This document shows positions 1-8,837 of a DNA stretch of 64,000 bases, in pieces. A program made the position numbers and the translations under genes. The stretch is from DASXHZ01 sp036488085 (GTDB lineage Bacteria; Acidobacteriota; Thermoanaerobaculia; Gp7-AA8): positions 95,495 through 159,494 of the forward strand of contig DASXHZ010000046.1 of NCBI GenBank assembly GCA_036488085.1, written 5' to 3'. The first letter of the stretch is position 1, and the number at the start of each line of letters is the position of its first letter. Below the pieces are notes generated by a model, which worked only from the letters and a program-made list of their open reading frames with translations, ran no database searches and was not told where the DNA came from.

Positions 1-1401
1 CAGCGGCGGCCCGAGCGGCGACGCCGAGACGACCCATTCCACCGCCATCACGCGTAACGCGGCGAACTGTCTGAGCGCGCTGTAGTACAGCTCCAGGTAT
101 CGCTGCGACGTGACCGGGGCCGCCGTCAGCGCGGCAAAGCGATGGTCGTAGAGATTGAGATATCCCGACATCCACGCGCCGCGGCTGCCGCCGTGCAGCG
201 CCACGTCGGTATAGTCCTGCAACACCTTCCGATCGCGGCCGATCGACGCATCGTACGGAATCCGCTTCGTCGTGAAAGGCGCCGTGATGCGAACCTGCTT
301 CGTCGCCACGAGAAGATCGATCGCGACCGCCACGACCAGCACCGCATCGACGATGACGCTGCGTCGCCGGATCGCATCCCAGCCGGAGACCGCCAGCGCC
401 GCTATCGCGAACGCTGCGAACGGCACGACGCGCGATGGATAGCGGAAGACCGTCAGCGGCAGATTCGTGAGCCACTGCGGTCCGCTCGCGATCGCCGCAA
501 CGACCGCGAGCGCGAAGACAGACGCGCCGAGGCGCGTCCATGCGCGGCGCATCCCAAGTGCGACGACGCCCGCGATTGCGAGTGCCGCGATGAACGCACT
601 CGCGTACAGCACGAAGATGAAGTGCTGTGTCGTGTGGAAACGGGCGAGCCGAGGGGGGATCGCGACGAGCAGCCAGTCGTGCAGCGGCATCGAGCCGCGT
701 AGAACGTCGTTCGGATCGAACCCCGCCACACGATTGCTCCCGCTGAGCATCTCGAGAAATGGAAAGAGCTGCACCGCCGCCAACCCGATCGCTCCGAGGC
801 CCGCCAACAAAATGGTGCGCATGTCGCGATTCACGACGACGAAACAAACCGCCGCGATCGCCGCCAAGAACGGCTCCCCGGCCAAGAACGACATCGCCAG
901 CACCACCGCTCCGGCAACCGGCAATCGGCTACTGGCAACCAACAAGACCCACGGCAGCCACGCAAACGTCGCGAAGTTGTTCTGGACGTCGAGCAGCGAA
1001 AGCACCGGCCCGCTGAGCATCAGCGCGACAGCGCCGAGGAGCGAGGCGGCGGGCGAAGCGCGTCGCGCGAACCATAGATATGCGCCGAAGCCGAGCAGCA
1101 GCGCGTGGAAGAGCAGAAACGCGACGTACGCCGTCGAGAACGGCAGCACCAGGAACAGCCAGGCCGGCGGATAGAAGACCGCGGTCTGCGGATTCGCGAG
1201 CCATGGCTCGCCCGAGGCGTTGTAGGGATTCCAGAGCGGCAGACTGCCTTCGCGCAACTGCTCGGTCGTGAACCACCGCAACGGCTGGAAGTAGTCGAGG
1301 TGATCACGGAACGTGAAGACCTCGTTGCGCGCCAGCGCCGGACCGAAGACGGCGAGCGCCGCGACGACGATCGTGGCGGCCGCGAGTCCGTGCCGCCTCA
1401 T
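1..1401 (-). CDS. YfhO-like multipass membrane protein, truncated at the window edge
   Basis: The frame stays open from an ATG at 1401 to the first base of the window, giving 467 codons with no stop, so the C-terminus is missing. The start overlaps the stop of the upstream M20 peptidase as ATGA, which suggests translational coupling. The protein opens with a hydrophobic segment and then carries an extracytoplasmic loop with the motif LPLWNPYNASGEPWL, followed by repeated hydrophobic helices. This arrangement is typical of YfhO/GT-C-type membrane proteins, which transfer sugars from polyprenyl carriers on the outer face of the inner membrane. The family is inferred from the loop motif and topology; the substrate is unknown. 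Bases 911-940 inside the gene match the GTTGCC repeat word found at 2811-2888. Confidence 0.72.
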   Translation of the reverse strand, partial: MRRHGLAAATIVVAALAVFGPALARNEVFTFRDHLDYFQPLRWFTTEQLREGSLPLWNPYNASGEPWLANPQTAVFYPPAWLFLVLPFSTAYVAFLLFHALLLGFGAYLWFARRASPAASLLGAVALMLSGPVLSLLDVQNNFATFAWLPWVLLVASSRLPVAGAVVLAMSFLAGEPFLAAIAAVCFVVVNRDMRTILLAGLGAIGLAAVQLFPFLEMLSGSNRVAGFDPNDVLRGSMPLHDWLLVAIPPRLARFHTTQHFIFVLYASAFIAALAIAGVVALGMRRAWTRLGASVFALAVVAAIASGPQWLTNLPLTVFRYPSRVVPFAAFAIAALAVSGWDAIRRRSVIVDAVLVVAVAIDLLVATKQVRITAPFTTKRIPYDASIGRDRKVLQDYTDVALHGGSRGAWMSGYLNLYDHRFAALTAAPVTSQRYLELYYSALRQFAALRVMAVEWVVSASPLGPPL

Positions 1402-2795
1402 TTCGCGCGCGCGCAGAACCCGCCCACCACTGCCCGCACCAGCCGCGTCCCCTCGGCGAAGAACTGCGTCCGGATCCGCTCGTCGTTCCCGTGCACCGTG
1501 CCGGCGTCGTAGTAGTTCACCTTGAACGGCGCGATGCCGTACGCCACGATGCCGCGCGACCGGAAGTAGCGGCTGTCCGTCGTCCCGGCGCCGACGATCG
1601 CCGCGACGCGCGACCCCGGCTCGTCCTCCTTCATCTTCTGGTCGAGCACGCGAAAGAGGTCGGTGTCGCTGCTCGTAGCCGGAACGGGGTCGCTGGTCAG
1701 CAGCACCTCGACCTCGCCATTCGCCCCGACCGCATCGCGCACGCGCTGCAGCATCGCCTCGTGCGTCTCGTCGGGAAGGAGCCGGATGTCGACGTCGGCC
1801 ACCGCGCTCGCCGGAATCGAGTTGATCGTCGTCCCGGCCCCGACGTGCGTCAACGCGATCGTGTCGTGCAACAGCGCGCGATACGACGGCGACAGCACTT
1901 TCGCGATGCGCTCGCCCGCGATCTCGTTCTCGATGTTCCGCAGCACCTCGCCGCGCTCGTCCTTCCGCGCGGCGCCTGCCTCGTGAAAGTAGCGCTCGAC
2001 GTCCGGCGTGACGCGATACGGCGTCTCGATTTTCTCGATGCCGTCGAGCGCGCGCACGAGCTTCGCCACGCTTCCGCCGTCGTCCGGCGGCGACGCGGCG
2101 TGGCCGCCTATCCCTTTCGCATGCACCCGCAGCCAGAGCGGCACCTTCTGCTGCACCTCGATGCCCCAGAAGACGACGCGATCGACGACCGTCTCGTTGT
2201 ACCCGCCCTCGTTCAACACGTATCCGACGTTCTCGAACAGGTCGCGGCGCGTGTCGAGCAGCTCCTTCGCGCCGCGGACGCCGCCCGCCTCTTCGTCGGC
2301 GGTCGCGAGAAAGATGACGTCGCGCGCGAGCGCCGCGTTCGTCCGTTTCAGCTCGATCATCGCCATTGCCTCGGCGATCCCGAGCGATTTGATGTCGAGC
2401 GCGCCGCGGCCCCAGATGTAGCCCTGCTCGACGACGCCGGCGAACGGCGGCTTCGTCCACTCATTCGGGGCGGCCGGGACGACGTCGATGTGGCTGAGTA
2501 GCAGCAACGCCTTCTCATTCGTCCCCGATCGCAGCCGCGCATACACCGACTGCCGCCGCGGATCCGCTCCGATCAGTTGCGCCGGGATGCCGTTGCGAGA
2601 CAGGAGTTGCTGCAGATACCTCGCCCCCGCGCTCTCGTTCCCCGGCGGATTCGTCGTGTCGATCCGCAGATACCCGACCAGCGCCTCCCGCCCTTCCACA
2701 TCGAGCGGGTCCTCATTCGCCGACGCCGCGCGCCTGCACTCCAGCGACGCAACGAGGAGGAAGAGGAAAGGCAGAAGAATCGCGCGTCGCGCCAT
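1398..2795 (-). CDS. M20 family metallopeptidase (carboxypeptidase/aminoacylase type), exported
   Basis: The protein (465 aa) is a di-zinc peptidase or amidase of the M20A/ArgE/CPS1 type. From the ATG at 2795, a hydrophobic signal segment covers about residues 5-19. The metal and catalytic residues are visible: His102 and Asp104 in SHIDVVPA, bridging Asp134 in GRGALDIK, and Glu168-Glu169 in TADEEAGG. The dimerisation lid includes GAGTTINSIPASAV. The frame extends 30 codons upstream to 2885, but that part is made of an intergenic repeat, so I chose the start at MARRAILL. It probably hydrolyses peptides or N-acyl amino acids in the periplasm. It is coupled to the membrane protein downstream. 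Confidence 0.9.
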   Translation of the reverse strand: MARRAILLPFLFLLVASLECRRAASANEDPLDVEGREALVGYLRIDTTNPPGNESAGARYLQQLLSRNGIPAQLIGADPRRQSVYARLRSGTNEKALLLLSHIDVVPAAPNEWTKPPFAGVVEQGYIWGRGALDIKSLGIAEAMAMIELKRTNAALARDVIFLATADEEAGGVRGAKELLDTRRDLFENVGYVLNEGGYNETVVDRVVFWGIEVQQKVPLWLRVHAKGIGGHAASPPDDGGSVAKLVRALDGIEKIETPYRVTPDVERYFHEAGAARKDERGEVLRNIENEIAGERIAKVLSPSYRALLHDTIALTHVGAGTTINSIPASAVADVDIRLLPDETHEAMLQRVRDAVGANGEVEVLLTSDPVPATSSDTDLFRVLDQKMKEDEPGSRVAAIVGAGTTDSRYFRSRGIVAYGIAPFKVNYYDAGTVHGNDERIRTQFFAEGTRLVRAVVGGFCARAK

Positions 2796-2810
2796 CCGAG
2801 GCGAGTATAC

Positions 2811-2888
2811 GAGTTGCCGGTGGCTAGTTGCCGGTTGCCGGGAGCAGCGTCTGGCAACTGGCAACTGGCAACCGGCAACCGGCAACTC
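2811..2888. repeat. Inverted repeat built from tandem GTTGCC(G/A)G words
   Basis: The left arm (2811-2839) reads as repeated GTTGCCGG units. The right arm (2853-2888) reads as repeated GGCAACTGGCAACCGG units, its complement. A short loop lies between them. The element fills the gap between the pilin-like gene and the M20 peptidase, both on the minus strand. The same word occurs at 911-940 and at the right edge of the window. Confidence 0.8.
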
Positions 2889-2889
2889 G

Positions 2890-3381
2890 TCACTGCGGCG
2901 GATACGCGACGAACGACCCGTTACTGAAAACGATGTCGCAGTCGAAGTTGGTGATGTAGCCGGTGGCCGGACTCGACTCGAAGATACCGTCCTTGCCGGC
3001 CGACACGATCACGTACCGCTGGGCGTTGCCCGCCCCGATCGGCTTATCGAGAAAAATGTTGTAAGCCCGATTCCAGCCGTCCATTCGCGGAAGCGACCGG
3101 ATGTACGTCGGCTCCAGCATCGTTGCCACATCCGTCGACGTGATCGGATTCGATGCGCCGAGCAGACCGGCCGAAGCAGCGGCCGCGTTGTACGCCGAGA
3201 AATCGGAAGCGCGTGACTCCCACGCCGTGGAGATCGCCTTCATGTTCGCCATCGTCCGCTTCTGCTTCGAGCGCTGGATGGCCGTCAACATGTTGGGGAT
3301 CGCAATCGCCGCCAGGATGCCGATGATCGCGACCACCATAAGGAGCTCGATCAGCGTGAAGCCTCTCTCTCTTCGACGCAA
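2890..3381 (-). CDS. Type IV pilin / GspG-like major pseudopilin
   Basis: The 163-aa protein starts at a TTG (3381), six bases after a strong AGGAGG, and begins LRRRERGFTLIELL. The charged leader, the prepilin peptidase site after Gly in RG/FTLIE, Glu at +5, and a hydrophobic N-terminal helix of about 20 residues are all classic class III signal features. The rest is a short soluble domain with few cysteines. It is likely a pilin or type II secretion pseudopilin processed by PilD. No other pilus genes are in the window, so it is an orphan here. An upstream in-frame start at 3435 is possible but lacks the ribosome site. Confidence 0.88.
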   Translation of the reverse strand: MRRRERGFTLIELLMVVAIIGILAAIAIPNMLTAIQRSKQKRTMANMKAISTAWESRASDFSAYNAAAASAGLLGASNPITSTDVATMLEPTYIRSLPRMDGWNRAYNIFLDKPIGAGNAQRYVIVSAGKDGIFESSPATGYITNFDCDIVFSNGSFVAYPPQ

Positions 3382-3473
3382 ATTTGCCCTCCTGAATTTA
3401 AAGATCGGTGCCCTAGACCGCAATCGGAATACCAACGCCGCGGGCCAGCCCTAAGTCACCGGAGGTCAGATAG

Positions 3474-3485
3474 TTGGGTACCCAA
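3474..3485. promoter_or_regulatory. 12-bp perfect palindrome TTGGGTACCCAA in the pilin upstream region
   Basis: The palindrome lies in the roughly 160-bp gap between the thymidine kinase stop and the pilin start. It could be an operator half-site pair. There is no convincing promoter match next to it, so this is only a candidate site. Confidence 0.3.
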
Positions 3486-3545
3486 TCGGTGTGCCGCGCC
3501 AGCGGCGGAATTGACGCGTTGTGTGAAGCTGACTGACAAAAGTCG

Positions 3546-4154
3546 TCAGCCGGCTACCGGCTGTGGAATCGTGAGCTGTACCTCCGGCTCTTCCATCGCT
3601 TGCGCCCGATACAGCTCGTAGCATCCGCGGCATCGCGCTTCGTACGACGAGTCGCCCACCTCCACCTGCGCATCGCCGCCGCTCACCCTCTGCGAGTAAT
3701 GCGCGGCGCCGCGGCACCGCACGCAGACGGCGTGCATCTTCGAAACTTCCTCAGCCACCGCGAGTAGTCCCGGCATCGGGCCGAACGGACGCCGCATGTA
3801 GTCCTGATCGAGTCCGGCGGCGATGACGCGGATCCCGGCATCCGCAAGCTGCATGCAGACCTCGACGATCCCGCCGTCGAAGAACTGCACCTCGTCGATC
3901 CCGACCACCTGCACGCCGATCTCAACCCGCGCCAGCAACTCGTTCGCCGTCCCGACGGAAATGGCCTTCAGCCGCCGGTCGTCGCGCGAGACCACTTCAG
4001 CGTCGCCGAAGCGATCGTCGAGCGCAGGCTTGAAAACCTGCACGCGCTGCCGCGCGATCACCGAGCGTCTCAAACGGCGAATCAGCTCCTCTGATTTTCC
4101 GGAAAACATGCCTCCGGCAATGATCTCGATCCAGCCGCCGCGATGTCCGTCCAA
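3546..4154 (-). CDS. tdk: Thymidine kinase, type II (zinc-containing)
   Basis: It phosphorylates thymidine to dTMP in the salvage pathway. Using the TTG at 4154 (GGAGG eight bases upstream) gives 202 aa, the normal length for the type II family. The P-loop GGMFSGKS is at about residues 14-21, the Walker B-like DEVQFFD at 87-93, and four zinc-binding cysteines at 144, 147, 175 and 178 (CVRC and CRGC). The frame continues upstream to 4301, but that part overlaps the divergent barrel gene and has no family similarity. The final TIPQPVAG tail is short and nonconserved. Confidence 0.93.
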   Translation of the reverse strand: MDGHRGGWIEIIAGGMFSGKSEELIRRLRRSVIARQRVQVFKPALDDRFGDAEVVSRDDRRLKAISVGTANELLARVEIGVQVVGIDEVQFFDGGIVEVCMQLADAGIRVIAAGLDQDYMRRPFGPMPGLLAVAEEVSKMHAVCVRCRGAAHYSQRVSGGDAQVEVGDSSYEARCRGCYELYRAQAMEEPEVQLTIPQPVAG

Positions 4155-4221
4155 GTGGGATGTGCCTCCGATGTGGTGTCGGAGTGCAGGATAACAAAAC
4201 TCTGCTACTCTGATCCCACAG

Positions 4222-5778
4222 TTGAAACGGTCGCTCGTCCTGCTCGCACTGCTGCTCGGCACAGGTGCACTCGCCGAGCCGCTGCGCGTCGGAAAAATCA
4301 TCGTCCGCGCGCTCGACGTCTACTCCGACGACGAGGCGAACCGCGGCGCCGTCTACGGCTTCGCCGACCGGCTGCACGTCGAGACGCGCGAAAAAGTCAT
4401 CCGCAAGTTCCTCCTCTTTCATGAGGGCGAGCCGTTTCGCCCCGAGCGCGTCGCCGAAACGGAGCGCAATCTGCGCGGGCAGCGCTTCCTGAAATCGGCG
4501 AGTGTCGTCGCGCAACCGCCGCACGACGGCGTCGTCGATGTCGTCGTCACCACCCAGGACTCGTGGTCGATCGCGCCGGAGACGCAGGCCGGCAACAAAG
4601 GCGGTGCGAGCCAGGTCGGCGCCTCGATCGTCGAGACGAATCTTCTCGGCACCGGCAAGGCGATGGCCCTCCGGTGGGACAAAACGGTGGATCGCACCCG
4701 CTTCCTCGTCGACTACCAGGACCCGACCATCAGCTCGTCGTATTGGAACGCGCGCGTCACGTACGGCATGAACTCCGACGGCTACGAGCACGCCTTCACC
4801 CTGCAGCGTCCGTTCTTCGCCTTTGCGACGCCATGGTCGACCGACTTCGAGTTCGACTCGCTGCGCCAGGACGATCGCCTCTACCTCGCCGGCGAGACGA
4901 CCGACAAGTTCCGGCACGACTCGTCGCGCATGGTCGCCAGCTTCGGCCGCGCCTTCGATCCGAACGACGTTCGCGCCAACCGCCTCGTCGGCGGCATCCG
5001 CGTCGCCCGCGACGACTTCTCCGAGGAGACCGGGACGACGCTGCCGGAGTCGCACAACTTCCGGTACGTCTTTCTCCGGTACGAACGTGCGAACAACGAC
5101 TTCGTGAAGCTGAACTTCGTCAATAAAGACCTCAGATACGAAGACTTCAACCTCGGCGGCTCCTACTCGCTCGAGACCGCGGTATCGCCGCGTGCATTCG
5201 GCACGACGGCGAACACGTTCTTCGGCCGCGCCTGCGCCTCCGACGGCCTGCGCCTCGGCAACACGAGCTTCGCGATTCCGGCGTTCACCCTCGAGTCGCG
5301 CTTTGATGGCGGAGCCGCGAACTCCGTCGCCAACGCCTCGATCAATTACGTGAAGCGCTTCGACACCGACCGTCCGACAGCCACCGTCGCTCGCGTCACC
5401 GTCACCGACGGATGGCGCCTCGACAAGAACGTCCAATTCTTCGCCGACGGCCTGACCGGATTGCGCGCCTATCGCCTGCACGCTTTCACGGGCAGCCGCT
5501 CGTTCATCGCCAACGTCGAGCAACGCCTCTACCTCGGCAGAGAGATCGCGCAGCTCGTCTCCCCCGGCGTCGTCGCTTTCTTCGACACCGGCAACGCGAC
5601 CTACGGCGGCGCCTCGAAACTCTTCGCCGTCAAGAGCGACGTCGGTGTCGGCATCCGCATCGGCCTCCCACGCAGCCCGAAAAACCTCATTCGCATCGAC
5701 GTCGCCTACCCCCTCTACTCCGAGATCGGCCGGCGGCGCGGATTGCTCGTGTCGTTCGCCAGCGGCCAGGCGTTCTAG
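4222..5778 (+). CDS. BamA/TamA-like outer-membrane barrel protein with POTRA domain
   Basis: The protein (518 aa) starts at TTG 4222, with a signal peptide at residues 1-19 ending ALA. Residues about 22-115 look like one POTRA domain (LRVGKIIVRALDVY, then a FLLFHEGEPF segment). The remaining 400 residues alternate hydrophobic and polar residues with many aromatics, as in an Omp85 16-strand barrel. One POTRA plus barrel is shorter than BamA (five POTRAs, about 800 aa), so it is more like the TamA or ShlB/FhaC-type accessory insertases. Its substrate is not evident. It is divergent from tdk with a gap of 67 bp. Confidence 0.75.
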   Translation: MKRSLVLLALLLGTGALAEPLRVGKIIVRALDVYSDDEANRGAVYGFADRLHVETREKVIRKFLLFHEGEPFRPERVAETERNLRGQRFLKSASVVAQPPHDGVVDVVVTTQDSWSIAPETQAGNKGGASQVGASIVETNLLGTGKAMALRWDKTVDRTRFLVDYQDPTISSSYWNARVTYGMNSDGYEHAFTLQRPFFAFATPWSTDFEFDSLRQDDRLYLAGETTDKFRHDSSRMVASFGRAFDPNDVRANRLVGGIRVARDDFSEETGTTLPESHNFRYVFLRYERANNDFVKLNFVNKDLRYEDFNLGGSYSLETAVSPRAFGTTANTFFGRACASDGLRLGNTSFAIPAFTLESRFDGGAANSVANASINYVKRFDTDRPTATVARVTVTDGWRLDKNVQFFADGLTGLRAYRLHAFTGSRSFIANVEQRLYLGREIAQLVSPGVVAFFDTGNATYGGASKLFAVKSDVGVGIRIGLPRSPKNLIRIDVAYPLYSEIGRRRGLLVSFASGQAF

Positions 5779-6953
5779 GCAAAGACGTCAGCCAACTTCG
5801 CAACACCGGCGCGCATCCGCTCGTCCGTCTCTTTCGCGAACGTCAACCGCATCGTGTTCTTGCCGCTGCCATCGACGAAGAACGGCGCTCCCGGAATGTA
5901 GGCGACTCCATTCGCGACCGCGCGTTCGACGCACGCCGCCGTGTCGACCTCGGGAGCGAGCGTCACGAACGTGAACAGTCCTCCCGCCGCGTCGGTCCAC
6001 ACCGCGCGGCCGGTGAAATGCTCGGATAGCGCCGACAACAGCGTCGCCCGCTTGCCGCGATAGAACGCCCGCACCTTTTCGATCTGCGGACGGAGCGCGC
6101 CCGACGCGCAGAACTCGTCGACGATCGACTGGTCGAGCATTCCGGAGCACAGATCGGCCGCCTGCTTCCCGATCTCCAGCCGCGACGCGATCGCCGGCGG
6201 CGCCACGATGAACCCGCAGCGCAGCCCCGGTGCGAGCACCTTCGAGAACGACCCGAGGTAGATCACACGGCCGTCGTCGTCATGGGACTTGATCGGCGTC
6301 GTGTCGGCGTCGTCGACGTACACCAGCTCCCCGTACGGGTCGTCTTCGATCACCAGAAAGTCAAATTCGCGCGCGATCTCCAGCACACGGGCGCGGCGCT
6401 CCTGCGTCATCAGCCGTCCCGACGGATTCTGAAAATTCGGGATCACGTAGAGCAGCTTCGGCTTCGTCCGCGCCGCCACCTCCGCGAGCGACTCCGGCAC
6501 GATCCCCTCGTCGTCCTGCTCCACGCCGGCCAGCTTCGCGCTGCGTGCGTGGAACGACGACGTCCCGCCGATGTACGTCGGCAGCTCGACCAGTACCGTG
6601 TCGCCCGGATCCAGCAGCGTGTGCGCCACGAGATCGAGCGCCTGCTGCGATCCGGTCGTCACGATCACCTCGTCCGGCGTGCAGCGAACCTTCCGCTCGC
6701 CGGCCAGCGACGCGATGAACGCGCATAGCCGCGGAAGGCCGCGCGTCGGGCCGTACTGCAGCGCGATGTGCGGCCGCTCGCGCACCACCCGCGCCGCGAT
6801 CGCCCCGATCTCTTCCGCCGGAAACGTCTCCTGATTCGGACTCCCTCCCGCGAACGAGATCACGTTCGGATCATTCATGTACTTCGCAAACGCCCGGATC
6901 GCCGACGGCCGGAACGCCTGCGCGTCGCGGGAGAAGAGATGTTCGTAGTTCAT
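5775..6953 (-). CDS. PLP-dependent aminotransferase class I/II (LysN / 2-aminoadipate type)
   Basis: The 392-aa fold type I aminotransferase starts at MNYEHLFSRD. The PLP lysine is Lys238 in SFSKVLAPG. Asn176 (FQNPSG), the Asp204/205 DDPYGE motif and Arg245 are the usual cofactor and carboxylate ligands. The N-terminal FAGGSPNQETFP and the motif GLPRLCAFI resemble LysN-like and MocR-related aminotransferases acting on aminoadipate, branched-chain or aromatic substrates. The exact substrate cannot be told. The start overlaps the stop of the upstream membrane protein as ATGA. An open frame extends to 7904, but that region belongs to the membrane protein in another frame. Confidence 0.9.
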   Translation of the reverse strand: MNYEHLFSRDAQAFRPSAIRAFAKYMNDPNVISFAGGSPNQETFPAEEIGAIAARVVRERPHIALQYGPTRGLPRLCAFIASLAGERKVRCTPDEVIVTTGSQQALDLVAHTLLDPGDTVLVELPTYIGGTSSFHARSAKLAGVEQDDEGIVPESLAEVAARTKPKLLYVIPNFQNPSGRLMTQERRARVLEIAREFDFLVIEDDPYGELVYVDDADTTPIKSHDDDGRVIYLGSFSKVLAPGLRCGFIVAPPAIASRLEIGKQAADLCSGMLDQSIVDEFCASGALRPQIEKVRAFYRGKRATLLSALSEHFTGRAVWTDAAGGLFTFVTLAPEVDTAACVERAVANGVAYIPGAPFFVDGSGKNTMRLTFAKETDERMRAGVAKLADVFA

Positions 6954-7867
6954 GGGCGATCGGACAGCGCGGCGAACGAGGCCAGCATCCACATCCCGAC
7001 GGCGGCGCTGAACGCGCTTTGCAGGATGGAAATGGCGATGCGCGCGGGAGCGAAGGCGAGAGACATATAGGCGTTGTGCGCCGACGGCACCGAGAAGACG
7101 AACGAGAACATGCCGATCGCCGCCGCGCCGCCGAAGCTGATCACGAAGAGGATGAAGGCGACCGCGAAGTGGCGTCCGAAGTCTGCCTTCGCCTCCGCCC
7201 AGGCCACTTTCGTCGCATTCGACGCGTCGAGATTCCGCTCCACTGCCAGGATGACCGCCTTCAGCGACCAGATCGCCGCGACGACGGACGAAATGATCAG
7301 GAGAAAAATGCACGCCACAAGGCCGAAACAGCCGATGCACGCGATCACTCCGCCGTTCGAGCCGCGGAACGCCAGCAGCGCCGCGAGCGTGATCACCGCC
7401 GGCACCAGCACGATCGCCACCGTCGTCCCGTACGTGATGTTGTAGATCCAGAAGACCGTCCACATCGAGTGCCGGCCGCCGCTCAGCCACCGCTCCATGC
7501 TGAACACTTTGAGTGCACTCCCCGACCGCTCGGCATCGACAAACGTCTGCGCGCAGCCGGCGATCACGAACGAGTGGATCACCAGCAGCACGAGCGCGAG
7601 CACCAGCGCACCGACGAAGATCCAGACGAACACCGCGAGGTGCTCCAACAGCGTCGACGCGATCGTTGCCGCCGCCTCCTCTGGCTTGTCGGCGTTGAAT
7701 CCCGACAACCCGATCGACACCAGCAGCGGCACCACCGCCGCGATGACCGCCCCGATGATCAGGATCCCGTACAGCACGTTCTCCGCGACCCGCAACGCCA
7801 TCAGCGGCCAGTTCGCGAACGCACTGTCGAACCCGCGGCGAAGGACGTCGGTGATGGAGCGCTTCAC
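6950..7867 (-). CDS. Multipass membrane protein of unknown function
   Basis: The 305-aa protein has about six hydrophobic segments (near residues 28-50, 85-110, 140-165, 175-200, 230-255 and 270-295). A soluble stretch around residues 110-135 includes SGSALKVFSMERWLSGG. This resembles the DUF975/DUF4013-like 'glycerophosphoryl diester phosphodiesterase membrane region' type, but I cannot assign it firmly. It is the first gene of a two-gene unit with the aminotransferase, overlapping it by four bases. A palindromic hairpin lies just upstream. Confidence 0.75.
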   Translation of the reverse strand: MKRSITDVLRRGFDSAFANWPLMALRVAENVLYGILIIGAVIAAVVPLLVSIGLSGFNADKPEEAAATIASTLLEHLAVFVWIFVGALVLALVLLVIHSFVIAGCAQTFVDAERSGSALKVFSMERWLSGGRHSMWTVFWIYNITYGTTVAIVLVPAVITLAALLAFRGSNGGVIACIGCFGLVACIFLLIISSVVAAIWSLKAVILAVERNLDASNATKVAWAEAKADFGRHFAVAFILFVISFGGAAAIGMFSFVFSVPSAHNAYMSLAFAPARIAISILQSAFSAAVGMWMLASFAALSDRP

Positions 7868-7878
7868 ACCGGCAGTTT

Positions 7879-7901
7879 ATCCCGCTGCGCAGCAGCGGGA
7901 T
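7879..7901. terminator. Hairpin with 10-bp perfect stem between the ATPase and membrane protein genes
   Basis: ATCCCGCTGC (7879-7888) pairs with GCAGCGGGAT (7892-7901) around a GCA loop. It lies downstream of the DnaC-like gene and upstream of the next minus-strand gene. No T-run follows it in the direction of transcription, so it may act as a weak or Rho-assisted terminator or as an mRNA 3'-end stabiliser. Confidence 0.45.
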
Positions 7902-7977
7902 CAATGGAGCAGCCTACGCGGAATGCGGCTGATCGTCGGTGGCTGCGCTGACGCGCGGCATCAACTGAGAAAGCAAC

Positions 7978-8694
7978 CTACAAGGTATTGCGCCTATGGT
8001 CCGACGCCCCCGTGAACGGCACCAGCGTCGCCATCTCATACAGCCGGCTGCGGAGGCGCGTGCCGATGCGCGCGGCGAGCGGCTCCTCCTTCGCGTCCGG
8101 GTTGTCGGTGTAATTCGTCGTGAAGATCGTCGTCCGCTCCTCGTTGTACCGCGTGTTGATCACGTAATAGAGGATGTCCTGGACGAACGTCGTCGGCTTC
8201 TGCGACCCGAGCTCGTCGAGCACCAGCAGGTCCGTCTCCAGCAGCGGACGCAGCAGCTCCGACTTGCTCGGCACCTCGTCCGAATCGAATGACGCCTGGA
8301 TCTCCTGGATCAGATCCTGGAAATTGCAGAACAGCACCCGCCCCTGCTTCCCGCTATTGACGATCTCGACCAGCGCCGCGACGGCGAGATGCGTCTTCCC
8401 CGAGCCGCACGGCCCGATCATCAGCAGCCCGCGCCCTGCATCCGTCGAAGGCCAGAGATCGACGAACTCCTGCACCCGCGCCTTGGCGTTCTTCAGCACC
8501 GGCTGCTTCTCGTGGAACGACTCCAGCGTGCAGTGCTGATACCGCTTCGGAATCTGCGCGCTCGCCAGCCGTTGCCGCCGCCGCAAATCGCCCTGACACC
8601 CGCAAGCCTCCACGCGCAACGAGTCGCCCGGCACCGGCAGCCAGCCCGAGCCGTTGCATCGCGGACAGGTGGTCGGCTCGAGGGCGGTGGACAT
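7978..8694 (-). CDS. DnaC/IstB-like AAA+ ATPase with N-terminal zinc ribbon
   Basis: The 238-aa protein resembles helicase loaders (DnaC/DnaI) and IstB. Residues 10-33 contain CPRC and CGC, a probable zinc finger. Walker A is GPCGSGKT at 94-101, Walker B LLVLDELG near 157, and sensor 1 is in TIFTTNY. The C-terminal RIGTRLRSRLYEM resembles the arginine-finger region of IstB/DnaC ATP-binding domains. No IstA transposase or inverted repeats flank it, so a chromosomal helicase loader is more likely than an IS21 component. The promoter must lie in the repeat-rich divergent spacer at 8695-8837. Confidence 0.83.
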   Translation of the reverse strand: MSTALEPTTCPRCNGSGWLPVPGDSLRVEACGCQGDLRRRQRLASAQIPKRYQHCTLESFHEKQPVLKNAKARVQEFVDLWPSTDAGRGLLMIGPCGSGKTHLAVAALVEIVNSGKQGRVLFCNFQDLIQEIQASFDSDEVPSKSELLRPLLETDLLVLDELGSQKPTTFVQDILYYVINTRYNEERTTIFTTNYTDNPDAKEEPLAARIGTRLRSRLYEMATLVPFTGASDHRRNTL

Positions 8695-8719
8695 GGGGGG
8701 AGTTTAACGGGTGCACGCG

Positions 8720-8806
8720 GTTTCTCTTACTTCTTACCTCGGGGTTTCGAGGTTTCGAGGTTTCGAGGTTCGAGGTTCGAAGTAAGAGGTAAGAAATAAG
8801 AGGGGT
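8720..8806. repeat. Inverted repeat of TTAC/CTTAC words enclosing tandem TTTCGAGG units
   Basis: The left arm, with TCTTACTTCTTACCTC, pairs with the right arm, with GAAGTAAGAGGTAAGAAATAAGAGG read in sections. The loop consists of three or four direct TTTCGAGG units and two shorter GTTCGAG units. It fills the spacer between divergent genes. The GAGGTTCGA word recurs at 45271-45385. Confidence 0.75.
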
Positions 8807-8837
8807 AAGAGCTTCTCGATATACTCGCCCTTCACCG

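Noticed and set aside
7978..8694. IS21 remnant around the DnaC/IstB-like gene
   Set aside because: No IstA frame or terminal repeats were seen in 6.9-9 kb.
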